Shown: positions 36,201-46,011, numbered from the stretch's first letter. The stretch is 64,000 nucleotides of DNA from Sipunculus nudus (GCA_026874595.1 CM049311.1:69047453-69111452); one strand, 5' to 3'. Notes: generated by a model not told the origin, from the sequence alone. A program made the numbers and translations.

Positions 36201-37931
36201 AAGACGAATGGATGGCAAACGCATGGATGGAGGCGAAATGAAGATCTAGGGACATGCAAAATTTCTGCTAAATACATTTAACCACTCCTGAAATAACAGT
36301 TATTATCAAAAAGACACCCAGATTCATACTGCACAATAAGGACTGCAGGTGGCGCCAACAGTCATTGTTCCACACAACTACATAGGTGAGCCAATAACTA
36401 TACCGGGTTTCGGAAAGATTGGTCCAAGTGTCTCAGAGGAGTGGTGGAGGCGGCGGAACCAAGTAAAACACATGACTTTGTTTTGGTGGGTACAATCAAT
36501 ATAAAAGCACATGATAATATCAAATTTCTTTTAATAAGGAGATTTGTATTTGTTTCGGAATTGGGCTTGGACTCCAAATGACCAGGACTCGAAGTGGACT
36601 GATTTGGACTCAAACCTTAGGGACTCGGATTTGCCTCAGACTCTAGTGGCCTCAGACTAGTGTGAACTCGACTTCATCACTGCAGCAAGCACGTAGCCTA
36701 CGTGCGTATTTATTTGTATGGGATAAGTGCCATATCCCATTGCACATTGTACATAGTTTTACTCTGATAGATGGCCCTCCTACCTCGGTGGAGAACGAGT
36801 TTCGATGCTGATCTATTTTAGTACAGTAGCGATGTCCAAATCCGCGAAGAAACCCTGTGTCCCCGCATTTCATGGAGTTCTCCATACAGTTGTAGTACTC
36901 ACAGTCTCCTCTCTCAACCAGAGCCGGGGGATGTGAACAACCGGCATTCTGTGCCCCCGATCTGACAGAATGTCAATATATATAAGTAATATAACTTTTC
37001 TGTGAACTGAAGCAACATTTACTCATGCGGACTCAGAAGAAAATAACACTGCTGCCACATCACCTTATATGTACGGTGAAAGAATACTTGGTTGAATAGT
37101 GATATAACTATTTTAGGCTAAAGATCGTGCATTTTATGATTTTTTTTTTATCATTTTAAGCATTTTTCATTAAATGTTCCATTATTCATAGGCATATATC
37201 GTTAAGCTGTTGTAACAATATCACCACACTTTTATTACAATTATTAACAATTGATATTTAACATATATGACATGGGATAGTGGTAAAAGAAACGGTCGTG
37301 AGGCTGGATTAGCGATGATATAGAGCAGGACAGCACGTAGCGACCTCTGTTGCAGATTTGCCACACAAGTTACCTGAGTACTTGAGCACCCTTCTGCCAG
37401 ACGTCGTTTCTACTCAAAACTGTGAGCGTTCACTCCAGTGAGAGCGACTGAAGTTTTCAAACGCTACTGTGTTTATCTGACTTCCTGGTTCGTGTAAACC
37501 GCTCTAAACAAAAGCCAGTGATATCCGAGTAAATTATGTTTTGATTAGCGAAGTATTTAGGTAAAAAAAAACTTTCTTACCTGAAACTGGGATTAGAAAA
37601 CGCTGTCACTGAAACGGTGGTAAAAAATGCATGTCAACTTATAAATCAAACGGCCTCTCCACTGTGTATATTAACTGCTTAAGCTAACTCAGTCAAATCG
37701 ATCACGGATATTATTTTAAGTAAAAGTTTATTTTGCATAGATTTTGCGTGTATTGTTACTGAAAATTAAAACTGGAATCGAAAATGGCCTGAACATTGGC
37801 CACCAATACGGGCAGAGTTCCACGCATCGACGATGATCGATATATTTAATATATTTGGCTATTTACCAACCTGTGGTCAAAATTAAAACCAACGACGCAA
37901 ACGACCACGAAGAATGGACCCTCACACCCAT
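20844..37931 (-). CDS. Secreted stanniocalcin-like / ComEC-type metallo-beta-lactamase chimera, copy 2
   Basis: Eleven coding exons: 37871-37931, 37581-37608, 36784-36961, 32682-32927, 31247-31388, 30413-30606, 29658-30093, 23328-23468, 21963-22591, 21259-21455 and 20844-20910. All phases match and the sum is 772 codons plus stop. Residues 1 to about 23 are a signal peptide; about 38-218 a first stanniocalcin-like domain; about 231-320 a second; about 429-466 a Cys-rich segment; 470-473 RxKR; about 485-772 an MBL fold like the soluble domain of ComEC. MBL motifs are SHNDVDH (548-554), PGD (667-669), AHHG (706-709) and HPRC (741-744). Such domains are di-metal hydrolases, often acting on phosphodiesters; the substrate here is unknown. 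The joint between exons 7 and 8 is inferred: it spans a 6.2-kb intron that is almost all LTR sequence. Alternatively these are two genes, with a missed first exon for the MBL part. Confidence 0.75.
21259..21455 (-). CDS. Copy 2 exon 10 (MBL domain, second half)
   Basis: 197 nt, phase 0 in and phase 2 out. It encodes LKSTVYKVAHHGADG, with a metal-ligand His, and later YYHPRC. Donor ACAC|GTTAGT, acceptor TTTTGTAG. Confidence 0.88.
21490..21577. repeat. (TA)n microsatellite with GTATA interruption
   Basis: AT dinucleotide runs in the intron between MBL exons 10 and 9. Confidence 0.95.
21963..22591 (-). CDS. Copy 2 exon 9 (MBL domain, first half)
   Basis: 629 nt, phase 1 in and phase 0 out. It encodes the start of the ComEC-type MBL fold: GQGDAHIL, IIDLGG, the metal-binding SHNDVDHYN and VLMPGDFEDE. 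Six Cys residues in the middle are expected for an exported protein. Donor AAAGAT|GTATGT. Confidence 0.9.
23328..23468 (-). CDS. Copy 2 exon 8 (Cys-rich linker and RxKR site)
   Basis: 141 nt between GTCGACAG and CAG|GTAATC. It encodes DADCEALGGRCESVLSSC and CDGPANRVC, a small Cys-rich module. This is followed by SGSKREKR, a furin-type dibasic site directly before the MBL domain. It lies only 60 bp from the LTR composite. Confidence 0.8.
23529..24364 (+). repeat. LTR A
   Basis: 836 bp, TGTTACAGG to CCGTAACA. Closely similar to LTRs B and D over the full length. Confidence 0.9.
24365..24590 (+). pseudogene. Pol 3' tail (RNase H end) between LTRs A and B
   Basis: About 226 bp joining LTR A directly to the last codons of pol: EIRHLKGNENVLADCLSRC then a stop, followed by a purine-rich GGGGGGAGAGAG just before LTR B (polypurine tract). 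Nearly identical to 28275-28501, with the same junction to the preceding LTR, so the deletion happened once. Confidence 0.8.
24591..25447 (+). repeat. LTR B (5' LTR of the gag-bearing unit)
   Basis: 857 bp, TGTTACAGG to CGTAACA. An identical 74-codon open frame occurs in LTRs B and D and is not a gene. Confidence 0.9.
25454..25471 (+). promoter_or_regulatory. Primer binding site, tRNA-Pro type
   Basis: TGTGGGCTCGTCCGGGAT, six bases after LTR B. It matches the complement of the 3' end of tRNA-Pro, as in tRNA-Pro-primed retroelements, except at one position near its start. Confidence 0.75.
25611..26640 (+). pseudogene. Gag remnants of the Gmr1-like element
   Basis: Three pieces in different frames: an N-terminal piece at 25611-25799 (MVDFKPETFGKDPDPDQLEQ and onward); a capsid piece at 26044-26331 with YDQVKRLILKGYELVPEAYR, typical of the Gag family from which vertebrate SCAN domains are thought to derive; and a CCHC zinc knuckle at 26596-26637 (CNYCKKEGHLISDC). 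Frameshifts and stops separate them, so no functional Gag is made. Confidence 0.8.
26952..27578 (+). pseudogene. Aspartic protease-like remnant
   Basis: A 208-codon open frame. Near 27219-27260 the protease active-site region reads IRILRNTGSGQTLML, with Asn where the catalytic Asp of the D-T/S-G motif is expected. Later GIQLLLGNDVAGDKV resembles the end of such proteases. The lost Asp predicts no activity. Confidence 0.75.
27654..27893 (+). pseudogene. Integrase N-terminal remnant
   Basis: Translation gives FSRSELIAEQHKDPDISCLS, then GVLMRKWRPPD and VMPKSYRI, the region just before and at the start of the zinc-binding domain of Gypsy-type integrases. The catalytic core is absent: partial LTR sequence follows about 20-40 bp later. 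It follows protease directly, with no RT between. Confidence 0.7.
27912..28274 (+). repeat. LTR C (3' part only)
   Basis: Corresponds to the last ~360 bp of the complete LTRs and ends CCGTAACA. Its first bases diverge. Confidence 0.8.
28275..28501 (+). pseudogene. Second copy of the pol 3' tail
   Basis: Near-identical to 24365-24590, including the RNase H end and the purine-rich tract. Confidence 0.8.
28502..29339 (+). repeat. LTR D
   Basis: 838 bp, TGTTACAGG to CTGTAACA. It marks the right end of the composite, about 318 bp from exon 7 of the host gene. Confidence 0.9.
29658..30093 (-). CDS. Copy 2 exon 7
   Basis: 436 nt, phase 0 in and phase 1 out, donor GGAG|GTATGG. It encodes ASTWAQDYHKCLM through the HPRKTG end. 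The phase-1 donor fits the Cys-rich exon at 23328-23468 (split Asp codon). Confidence 0.85.
30413..30606 (-). CDS. Copy 2 exon 6
   Basis: 194 nt encoding GDCRFFECFERKFPC and PTCQDMTSYIG. The donor is AAG|GCAAGA, a GC donor shared with copy 1. Confidence 0.85.
31247..31388 (-). CDS. Copy 2 exon 5
   Basis: 142 nt encoding ISDSARSCMHSKYTTS to NAQQ. Acceptor CTTCAG, donor CAAG|GTACAT. Confidence 0.85.
31580..31960. repeat. Possible old dispersed repeat
   Basis: Contains phrases such as TTTGACCTTGAAAACC and CAAGGTCAC that recur, loosely, in the repeat at 61662-62148. Boundaries are unclear. Confidence 0.3.
32682..32927 (-). CDS. Copy 2 exon 4
   Basis: 246 nt, phase 0 at both ends. It encodes GKKWAEEVKKCVIRETAM to EFVVHQ. 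Confidence 0.87.
33217..33263. repeat. (TA)n microsatellite
   Basis: TA dinucleotide run in intron 3 of copy 2. Confidence 0.95.
34191..34898 (+). mobile_element. Non-autonomous DNA transposon with 8-bp target duplication (hAT-like), copy 1
   Basis: 708 bp starting TACGCTC and ending GAGCGTA, with a second matched block CAGCG six bases further in. Flanked by GCAGGAAG (34183-34190) and GCAGGGAG (34899-34906). Homologous throughout to 60812-61474. An 8-bp duplication fits the hAT superfamily. No transposase is encoded. Confidence 0.75.
35220..36660. repeat. Tandem-repeat region inside an inserted repeat
   Basis: Bases 35220-35330 and 36540-36650 are rich in GGACTCG/GACTC words at both ends. 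Between them, diverged units of about 250-300 bp repeat: a GGTGGCGCCA block, AAGATGGATAGACATGCCA, a CGGATGGACGCCACACC block and AGATGGAGGT. At least three partial units were followed at 35680, 35965 and 36340. Absent from copy 1. Confidence 0.65.
36784..36961 (-). CDS. Copy 2 exon 3
   Basis: 178 nt, acceptor CTGTCAG. It encodes SGAQNAGCSHPP, the GDCEYYNCMENSMKC core and YCTKIDQHRNSFSTE. Phase 2 in, phase 0 out. Confidence 0.85.
37581..37608 (-). CDS. Copy 2 exon 2 (28-nt microexon)
   Basis: 28 nt between CGTTTCAG and GTAAGAAAG. It encodes VTAFSNPSF between the signal peptide and the first domain. Confidence 0.8.
37871..37931 (-). CDS. Copy 2 exon 1 (signal peptide)
   Basis: 61 nt from ATG (37929-37931) to donor ACAG|GTTGG. 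It encodes a hydrophobic run SFASLVLILTT. The start was chosen because copy 1 has an ATG at the same position and the open frame ends soon upstream. Confidence 0.78.
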
Positions 37932-38110
37932 GCTTCAGAGTGAAAATAAAAAAAAACAAATCAGCAAAAAAATCAATACAATCTAATCCAACAGCTCCTG
38001 TTATAATGAAATTTATGTAAAATTTAAGTGTTTTATTATTAAAGAATCTTACAAAATGAATCTTTAATAATGTATAACATATAGTTGCGATATACTGTAA
38101 TTTATACATT

Positions 38111-38430
38111 TGTGGCGGACCCCCTAGGGTACGGCTTGACTTTCGTACGAACTTATTAAAGGAACACATATTAAAGGAGCCGTTAATTCACAGCTCGCCC
38201 GGACCGGGATGAATAACAAAAATAGACTGAGGTCAAGCGTGTCATAGCCTTGTGAAGTGTCCATCGTTGCAGTGTAGGTACGGTGGACTGTTTTTGGTAT
38301 AAAGTCCGGGCTGTGACATTCCAAGGAACCCTGTCATTAGCTTGGATTAAAAACTCAACCCGCCCACATTAAGAACATGGCGGCAGGCCCTAGGCGATAA
38401 GACACACGGGGGCGCGTGGACTGATCGTCA
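38111..38430 (+). repeat. 5' LTR (internally deleted)
   Basis: 320 bp. The last ~260 bp match the end of the right LTR, and the first ~25 bp match its start. Confidence 0.8.
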
Positions 38431-38479
38431 TATTGTTCCATGATTTACGGACTGAAATACCAACAGCTGGTATAACAGA

Positions 38480-41000
38480 GCCCGACCCTGTATATGTCAA
38501 AGAGATTGGATTCTTGTTAGAAGCATCGTAGTAGATATATCCAACAAAAATGTGCCTATCACAGTGATTAATCGAAGTGGCAAAAGGAACACCCATTGCC
38601 CAATTTAGGGAGGTCGATCAAGTTATTCCATTAACAGCAGAAAGCAAAACAGATATCAGTCATCTTGATGGGGATAAGGTCATACAGCTACTTTACCACT
38701 TGCAGTCATTAAATAAAAGTGCCTATAATGATCTTACTGGCGGTCAAATGAGTCGCCTAAATTCAGCCATCTTTGAACATCAAGATGTCTTTCTTGGACC
38801 AGACGGAAAGTTAGGCCTTATCTACAACTGCCGAACACCGGATCGATACAAGTTATAGCCAGCCGATCAAACAACCACATTGACGGGTACCACAGGCCCA
38901 GAAAGCTGAAGAGGAAACAGAGGTACAAAAGATGTTAGACCAAGACATCATAAAGCCCAGTTACAGGCAGTGGGCATCGCCAATAATACTTGTTATCAAG
39001 AAAGACAGAACAGTACAATTTTGCGTCGATTACCGGCAACTTAGTCAGTGGTTTTCGACATTTGACATGGCCTCAAGACACCGTTTTGTACACATCTCGG
39101 TCTGCAGTAATGCAAAGTCATGCCATTTGGACTGTGTAACACACTCGCGAGCTATAGACGTTGATGGAAAATGAACTATGAGGTTTACAGTGGAGACAAT
39201 GTCTAGTTTACATCAATGATGTGTTATGTGTCGTGCGAAAATTTTACCATGTACTAGAAGATCTGATGACTGTGTGGCAGAGGTTTTGGGACGCGAACCT
39301 AAAACTGAAACCAAAGATGCCATTTGTTCTAGCGCAGCGTGACATTTCTTGAACACCTAGTGTCAGCTGATGGGGTCAGGTGTGACCCCGAGAAAGTCAA
39401 AGCGTTCGCAGAGTGCCCTGTGCCAAGTTGCCTTACCAAAGTTCGCAGTTTACTTGGTTTAACGGCCTATTATCGTCGCCACATCCACAGATTCTCTGAA
39501 CTGCTGCGCCGATAATCGCTTTGACTAGGGGGAACCCTAGAAAGAACAAGTTTCAATGAACAGAAAAGAGCCAAAAGTCTTTCGAAGCACTAAAGAAAGC
39601 ACATACAGAAGCCCCGCTGTTGGTGTATCATACTGAAGACGACCAGTTCATTTTGGATATCGACATGAATGGTGAAGGAAGGGGACCGTGCTGTCCAAAC
39701 TTCGAGATGGTCATGAACACGAAATCGCCTATGACAGCAGGACCCTTAATCGTTCCCAACGAAATTACTGTACTCCCAAACGTGAACATTTCAGACATTT
39801 TTTGCGGGGACGAAACTTCATTCTCCCGACTAAGCATGCATCACTGAAATGGCTTAAGAACTTCCGCAATGTAGAAGGAATGTTTGCTCGATGGCTCAGT
39901 GTTTTAGACATGTATTCCTTTTAAATTAAAACCAGAACAGGGACTAAGCATACCAACGCTGGCGCTTTGTCAAGAGTCTCTTGAACCTGAAGTACAGCTG
40001 ATAGCGACAACGCGTTGAGAAAATGGACCAGGAAGTTTGTTCTTAACAAGAGACTAGATGGACAAGTAGGTGTAACTAAGACCTAACGCACTGTACCCCA
40101 ACGCTTTTATTGGCCCGGTCATAAACAGGATGTGATTCGATGGTGTCAGAGATGTAACGTGTGTGCAAGCAGAAAACCACGTGCAGGACACCGTAAAGCA
40201 ACACTTCATCAAAGCCCTCTAGGAGACAGAATGGAGCGTATAGCCATAGACATTCTAGGACCGCTCAGGACCACTGAAATGGAAATCAGTACATTTGTGT
40301 CCTTTCTGATTCCTTTACAAAGTGGACAGACGCTTACACGATGCAGGACTACACGACCCAAACCATCGCCGAAAGATTGATGCATAAGTTCATCCTAACG
40401 TACGGAATTCCAAGGGTTATGTATAGTGATCAGGGACCAGATCTCCAGTCCAAGCTTATGAATCAACTTTGCAAGTTAATGGAGATTGATAAAACAAGGA
40501 CCTGTACCTGTCCCCAAAGTGACGCCATCGTAGAACGAGCAAACAAGGCCTTGCTTCAGATGCTGTCTTAGATTGTGAACGATTACCAAGACAACTGAGA
40601 CAATTTTTTTTTTCCGTACATGATGTCAGCGGGGCGACCGCCCACGGCATCACCAAATGTTCTCCAGACTTGAATTCAAAGGCCGGAAAAAAACTATGCC
40701 AGTTGATCTGCTCATGGGAGGACCCCAAAAAGACCATATCCCTCCGGGTCCTCATCAATATGTCACCTGGGTGATGGACATGACAGCTCAAGAATACGCT
40801 AGGGAGTACCACAAGAAGGCAGCCGAGCGCCTAAAACGCAATTATGACGTTAATACCATATACATTAAGTTCTCTATAAGAAGTATTACTATCCTCCAAA
40901 GGGCAACAAAAAGCTGGGTAGAGGCTTGACAGGCCCGTATCTTGCAATACATGAGGTGACCGACGCCAGCTAGTTAAATACCTACTTCCGGGACGTTGGC
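38480..41000 (+). pseudogene. Broken Pol of the decayed Gypsy element
   Basis: In order: the protease-RT linker (38500-38860); RT start LDQDIIKPSYRQWASP and FCVDYRQLS (38932-39060); YIND near 39210, where YIDD is expected; a segment ending VRSLLGLTAYYRR (near 39430-39490); RNase H traces; and integrase from about 40090 with D (IAIDILGPL), D (YSDQGPD) and E (AIVERANKALLQML), followed by KKLGRGLTGPYLAIHEVTD near 40910. Many frameshifts, stops and a deletion after DMASRH. Not functional. Confidence 0.85.
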
Positions 41001-41384
41001 TTGGGTCGAATGGAAATTAACTGGAGAAAGAAGGTGAGTCACAAAGAGATCTTTCGGTGAGTCCAGATGATCCGGAGTTGATTGACGACCACCAAAGTGA
41101 ACCTTACAGACAGGATGACGCGGAGAAAGGGGTGACCTGGACGATCGGGATGAAGAGTCCCCTCCACAATCCTTCTCGTATGATATCGAGGAAACCGATG
41201 GTAATGACGCGGAGGATCAGGCAGTAAGCTCAGCAGCCGATGGAGTTCGGCTAGGCCGTGCTTTTTGCGTTTAGAAGCCGATGGGCAGACTTAATTGGTA
41301 GGAAACTGTGACAGAGTAAACTGTACTTGGGCAGGGAATCCTTAGTGTGGCAACCTAGACTGGTAAATTTGGTGAACTGGTTTA

Positions 41385-42087
41385 TGTGGCGGAACCGCCA
41401 AGGGTGAAGGCCTTGTTATAAAGTATTCCCTTGTGTCAATAGATATGCAATATGAGCCACCAAATAAGCCGAAACATACGGTTTAGCTAAACATTTCCTT
41501 AGCCATGGGGGCAACAGTCTGATCGTTTTGGTCGGTGAAGGATGTATAACAGTGTCATTGTATCTAATGTTTAACTATGTGATATCAGTTCATATTGATC
41601 AGGGAATCCTGATGCATTTTTTTATGATCGCCGATAACTGAATTTTTGTTGATGTATTGCATTTATTACAACTATGGTTGATTAGTTTGTTTGATCAGTG
41701 TACCCATGTCAACCGTGGGAGGGAAGAAGGAGGAATCGGGCGGGTGACGTGGCAGAACTCGGTAACGTACGATGTTGCACATGTTGACGGATCCATTCTG
41801 TTACGGTCGACTGTGTAAAGACGGCTGGAAGAACCAGGCACGCGTATTGTGGCTAGCCCGGACTGGGATGAATAAAAGACGAATAGACTGAGGGCAAGCG
41901 TGTCACAGCCTTGTGAACTGTTCATCGTTGCAGTGTAGGTACGGTGGACTGTTTTGGTATAAAGCTCGGGCTGTGTCATTCAGAGGAACCTCATCATTAG
42001 CTTGCATGGATTAAATACTCAACCCGCCCACATTTAGCACATGGCGGCCGGCCCTTGTCGATAAGACATACGGGGGTCTGATGGTCA
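41385..42087 (+). repeat. 3' LTR
   Basis: 703 bp, from TGTGGCGGAACCGCC to CTGATGGTCA. Confidence 0.8.
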
Positions 42088-42518
42088 TACATGATTTCAT
42101 TGTAAATGGATTAAGTGTATTTTCTAGTAATTATTCTATATTTGTTAATAATCATTGAAATCTTCACATCTTACTTTTGTTTATTGCATGAACCATGACT
42201 GCCGTGTTATCACAATGAACTTAGGCCAGTAATATACTAACTATAAACATTTGCCAGTTTGTCGTTTAGCTATAGAGCCCAAGGTCGCTACACATTAAGT
42301 ATTTATCAGAGGTTTGAATGTTCGTTCTATTAAACAAGATCAGTTTTGTCTCATTAATATGATATGTGATGACCACTTTTGGTCATCGCACCTCACGGTA
42401 ATCCAGTGTTTAAAATCGGATTAAAATGGAGAATTCGTTATTAATTATCATGAATGATATAATTTCTCTCTAATTTAATTTATAATTAAGTATGCTGAAT
42501 AAAATAAAATACGTGTAC

Positions 42519-42680
42519 CTTGACGGTGCAGGTCTGTCCTTCTGTATGTATGTATACCTGCAGGTGTAGGCTTACAAAGAAACTGAAGAATGTCCCCTGC
42601 TGTATAGTTTGTTGGCCTTCGACCAATTTGTTTACTTGACCAAAGATTACAGGTGTACCACTTGACTTATAGTTTTGTGA
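42519..42680 (-). other. Probable 5' untranslated exon of copy 2
   Basis: Counterpart of 7140-7290, with the same donor CAAG|GTACACG. A 2-nt gain (ACTATACAG against ACTACAG) and a later 2-nt loss argue that it is not translated. The right boundary is uncertain. Confidence 0.5.
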
Positions 42681-43109
42681 TAACGCCACGTTTTTTTATG
42701 ATATAGCGATGTACGTGTTGACCTGTACTTTTTTAAAGGAGAGAAAATTAATTGACTATATGCATGTAGAATCACTTAACACCCTTACAGAATACAAGTG
42801 ATATGAGTTGGTAGGATATGATTGATTGTAACCATGTATATTTGTCTATTGACTCACTAATTAATCATCCCTGGGTTATAGACGGCCTAATCAAGCATTG
42901 AAACAAATACTTGTTAATCACATACCCGAAACACAATACATAACAAAACCAGGCAACATGTTGTCAGCAACAACACCGAAAGGATCACTTGGCCAAGTTT
43001 GATACTAAATAGGTCAAAATATTATTTAAATTACTAGGTATAAGCTAGATGTGTATGTTTGTGCGTGTGTAGAAGCACGTGTACCCAGTACCACCGCCAG
43101 GACACCCCC

Positions 43110-44900
43110 ATCCCCCTAAAATTCGATCAAGTTTTGTGTTTGTACTTCAATGGGACGCTTTAGTAAGATTGGTTCAACTGCTGGTCCTAATACTTAGCGA
43201 ATGTAGCGGTTAGCCGTATATCGCGATCCTTTGAATTAAAGGGACATAATCAGGACCAATATTTTGCCTATTCTTTAACACTATCAGTTTACTTTTGCAT
43301 TATACAATAGTTTCCAGGCTAAACCATTTTAGCACATGGTCTCTTTACCTCCCTTTGAGCCGCGTAACACCTTGTTATTTTTCTGCGTGTTAGTAAACAC
43401 AGTCCACGTTTGTCTCTTTACAAAAATAAGGCCGCATGAACAGAGGTCAAATTTGGCTCATACGTGACAGATCTAAAAAAAAAAGAGTACTCCAAACGAT
43501 GTCCTCTGATATTTCTCTACCGGATAGACATTACGGTCCATAGGCCGAATGTAAATTTGTACGATAAGTCCAGGGGTCTAACCTGAAATGACACGGGCAG
43601 CACAGTGTGAGCTCGTGTATCGGATCCCTGGCCTGCGTGAACATGTATTTCATTTTTTGCGCCAAGTCAGTGAGGACATCTCCTTATTGACAGGTGTTGT
43701 GGCCTTGGCGTGTCCCACACGCAGTGTTTATGTTGACGTCTAAGATCGCGCCCGTGTGCAGGAGTAAACCAACGAATTCAAAGCAATATTTTGGCAGGCA
43801 CCAATTTATTTCAAAGCAAAGACTTTTTCGTGTTAATTCAACATGCATTGTAGGTGATTAGGCCGCTTTGAAGATTTATTATTGTGAGTCAGATTACCTC
43901 GTAAGTTAACGGATTGTTTCCTGAGTGTTACCAAATCCCTCGACGAAATTCTAACAAATTCTATGCAGAGATTTTTTTTGCGTTATGTTGGTAACAGACA
44001 AAACAAATGACCAAGTTGAAAATATAATATCTCATTCCCTGGAAAGAAATGTACAGACGGTGATTTAGAAGACATTCATAATTTCAATATCTGATCAACT
44101 GCATACAGTATGTAAGATACTGAAACAAACCCAGTGTTATATAAATGAATGATATAAGAGACCCAGGGGTACTACGTTCACTATCTGCCATTTTGCGTGA
44201 TGAAGGGTGATCAAGTTATGAAACTATCAGAGTAAAAAAAAAATTTCAGCAGTGGTCCAACGTACTCGGTAATCTCTGTGGTTTACATAGGCTTACCAGT
44301 CACATGAGCGATAAATGCAGCTATTCCTGCGATATTTGGTGACAAGCATTACATTACTTATGCAATCAAAAGAAATCGTAAGAAATTGTAAAATTCAAAT
44401 TTCCATCAATACAGAATTTTATTTCCCAGCTTTATTTCCCATAAATTGCCTAACATGATATGAAAGCAGGACTATTATTCTTTTGTGACATACTTTTGAA
44501 AAAGTACAAAATGTAATTTTTCATATGTATATTTGGCCTGCTCACCATAGTTCAATACAGGTAGCGCTATCTGAAGTTTATAATTAACATTACATTAATA
44601 TCATCAATATTCCTGTAAACTATTATGCTTTTAGCTGCAGCTTTTCTTTAAATATTTGGTAACAGAAATACATTGTCAACTTTGCGAACAACCAAATTTT
44701 GCAAAACACGCAAATCATGCGCTTTCCACATGCAAAATAGATAAAGTTTCATGTACATCTGGCACAGATATTGTAAATCACATAATTATAAATTGTCATA
44801 TTATATTATTCTAATGATATCCAGTGTGGCCAATATGTAACTCAGGAGCGTCTTTCATGCATTCATGCATTAACCCATCACGTGACTCTTCTCTTTTCAT
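43110..44900. other. Intergenic DNA with no recognised gene
   Basis: Unmatched in duplication block 1. AT-rich, ending at a poly-C tract (44912-44930). Nothing coding was recognised. Confidence 0.5.
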
Positions 44901-45951
44901 ATTATGATGCTCCCCCCCCCCCCCCCCCCATTGCATTTCACCAACAAAAGTTAACTGATTACTTCCGGGTTGCATATATAGGTTTTTTTATAGTGTATAG
45001 TTTTATATTTAATGATGAAATGTATATCTATACGTTTCCAGAGGCAAAGCATATATCAACCTTACACAAAGACTAGGATCCAGGTCAATTATAGCCTACT
45101 CTTGTAAATGTGTGTCGGATATATTAGCAGTAGTTCGATGTTTGATTGTGTGTAGATATTTCCATACACTCGCACGCAGACAAGGCACCTCTATGTCGCT
45201 TACCTACATAATAATACTCCCTTGATGTCACTGTGAATCGGGCCTGGTTAAACCGCCAGTTAAAACTGTCGTTATTCATACTGTCCTTATACCAGCATTC
45301 GCATGTTATCTCATGGCGATGTTTGTCAGAAATTTGATCAATTTAACTGTCCTTACTGAAAAATACTTTTTAAATTTTTATAAAATCATTTATTATATAG
45401 CCTATTGCTTTATTTCGTGTTTATTGCCATGCTAAACACAGTCAGTACTCATGACAACCGAGAGAAAAATCCACACGTTTATTGGCAAATGTAAATTATC
45501 TGTCTGTGGCGGAGCTGAATATTTAAGTTAAAGTAAGATTTATGCATTTGCATAACACACACACATATATATATTTATACATAAATATGTCGACCGTGGA
45601 GTTAAAGGCTTGAAACTTTTTTAATTGGGGTGACACCAACGGCCTGTGGGGTATCGGGCCTCGGGCCCCATGAGTTTCCATGGTACTAGCTAGTACAGAA
45701 AAATGACGACGTCTCTCGTCTTGAATTGTATTATAACCAACTTATTTATAGTTTTTATCCAGAGGGACCAATGGAGCCACGGGTTTCCTACAGGACAATA
45801 GAAAATGTTTAGAAATAAGGAAAATTCGATTTTCCTCAAAACGGCCAGGAAAGTCTGTTGGCACAGATAAGTTCGACGGACATCCATGGAAGAAATTAAC
45901 CAAATTAATTTTTATTTGAATATATATTTATATTTATTTGAATATAATTAT

Positions 45952-46011
45952 TCAATAAAAAAATGTGGTCCCTCGAATATAATTATTCGAGGGACCACAT
46001 TTTTTTATTGA
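45952..46011. repeat. Perfect 60-bp palindrome
   Basis: Two perfectly complementary 28-base arms around TAAT, starting TCAATAAAAAAATGTGGTCC. The central motif GAATATAATTATTC also occurs at 45940-45953, just before the palindrome. Confidence 0.95.

Larger units (their letters stand above)
38111..42087 (+). mobile_element. Decayed Ty3/Gypsy LTR retrotransposon
   Basis: LTRs at 38111-38430 and 41385-42087 both start TGTGGCGG and end GTCA, with TACAT beside each end (with one extra T at the left) as a likely target duplication. The left LTR lacks about 380 bp present in the right one. The interior starts at the protease-RT linker, so gag and protease are missing. It sits between the signal-peptide exon and the probable 5' exon of gene copy 2. 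Confidence 0.85.
29640..45260. repeat. Tandem segmental duplication, block 2
   Basis: Direct copy of 860-8090, enlarged by a Gypsy element (38111-42087), a 708-bp DNA element (34191-34898), a tandem-repeat region (35220-36660) and unmatched DNA at about 43110-44900. Exons are far better conserved than introns. Confidence 0.85.
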
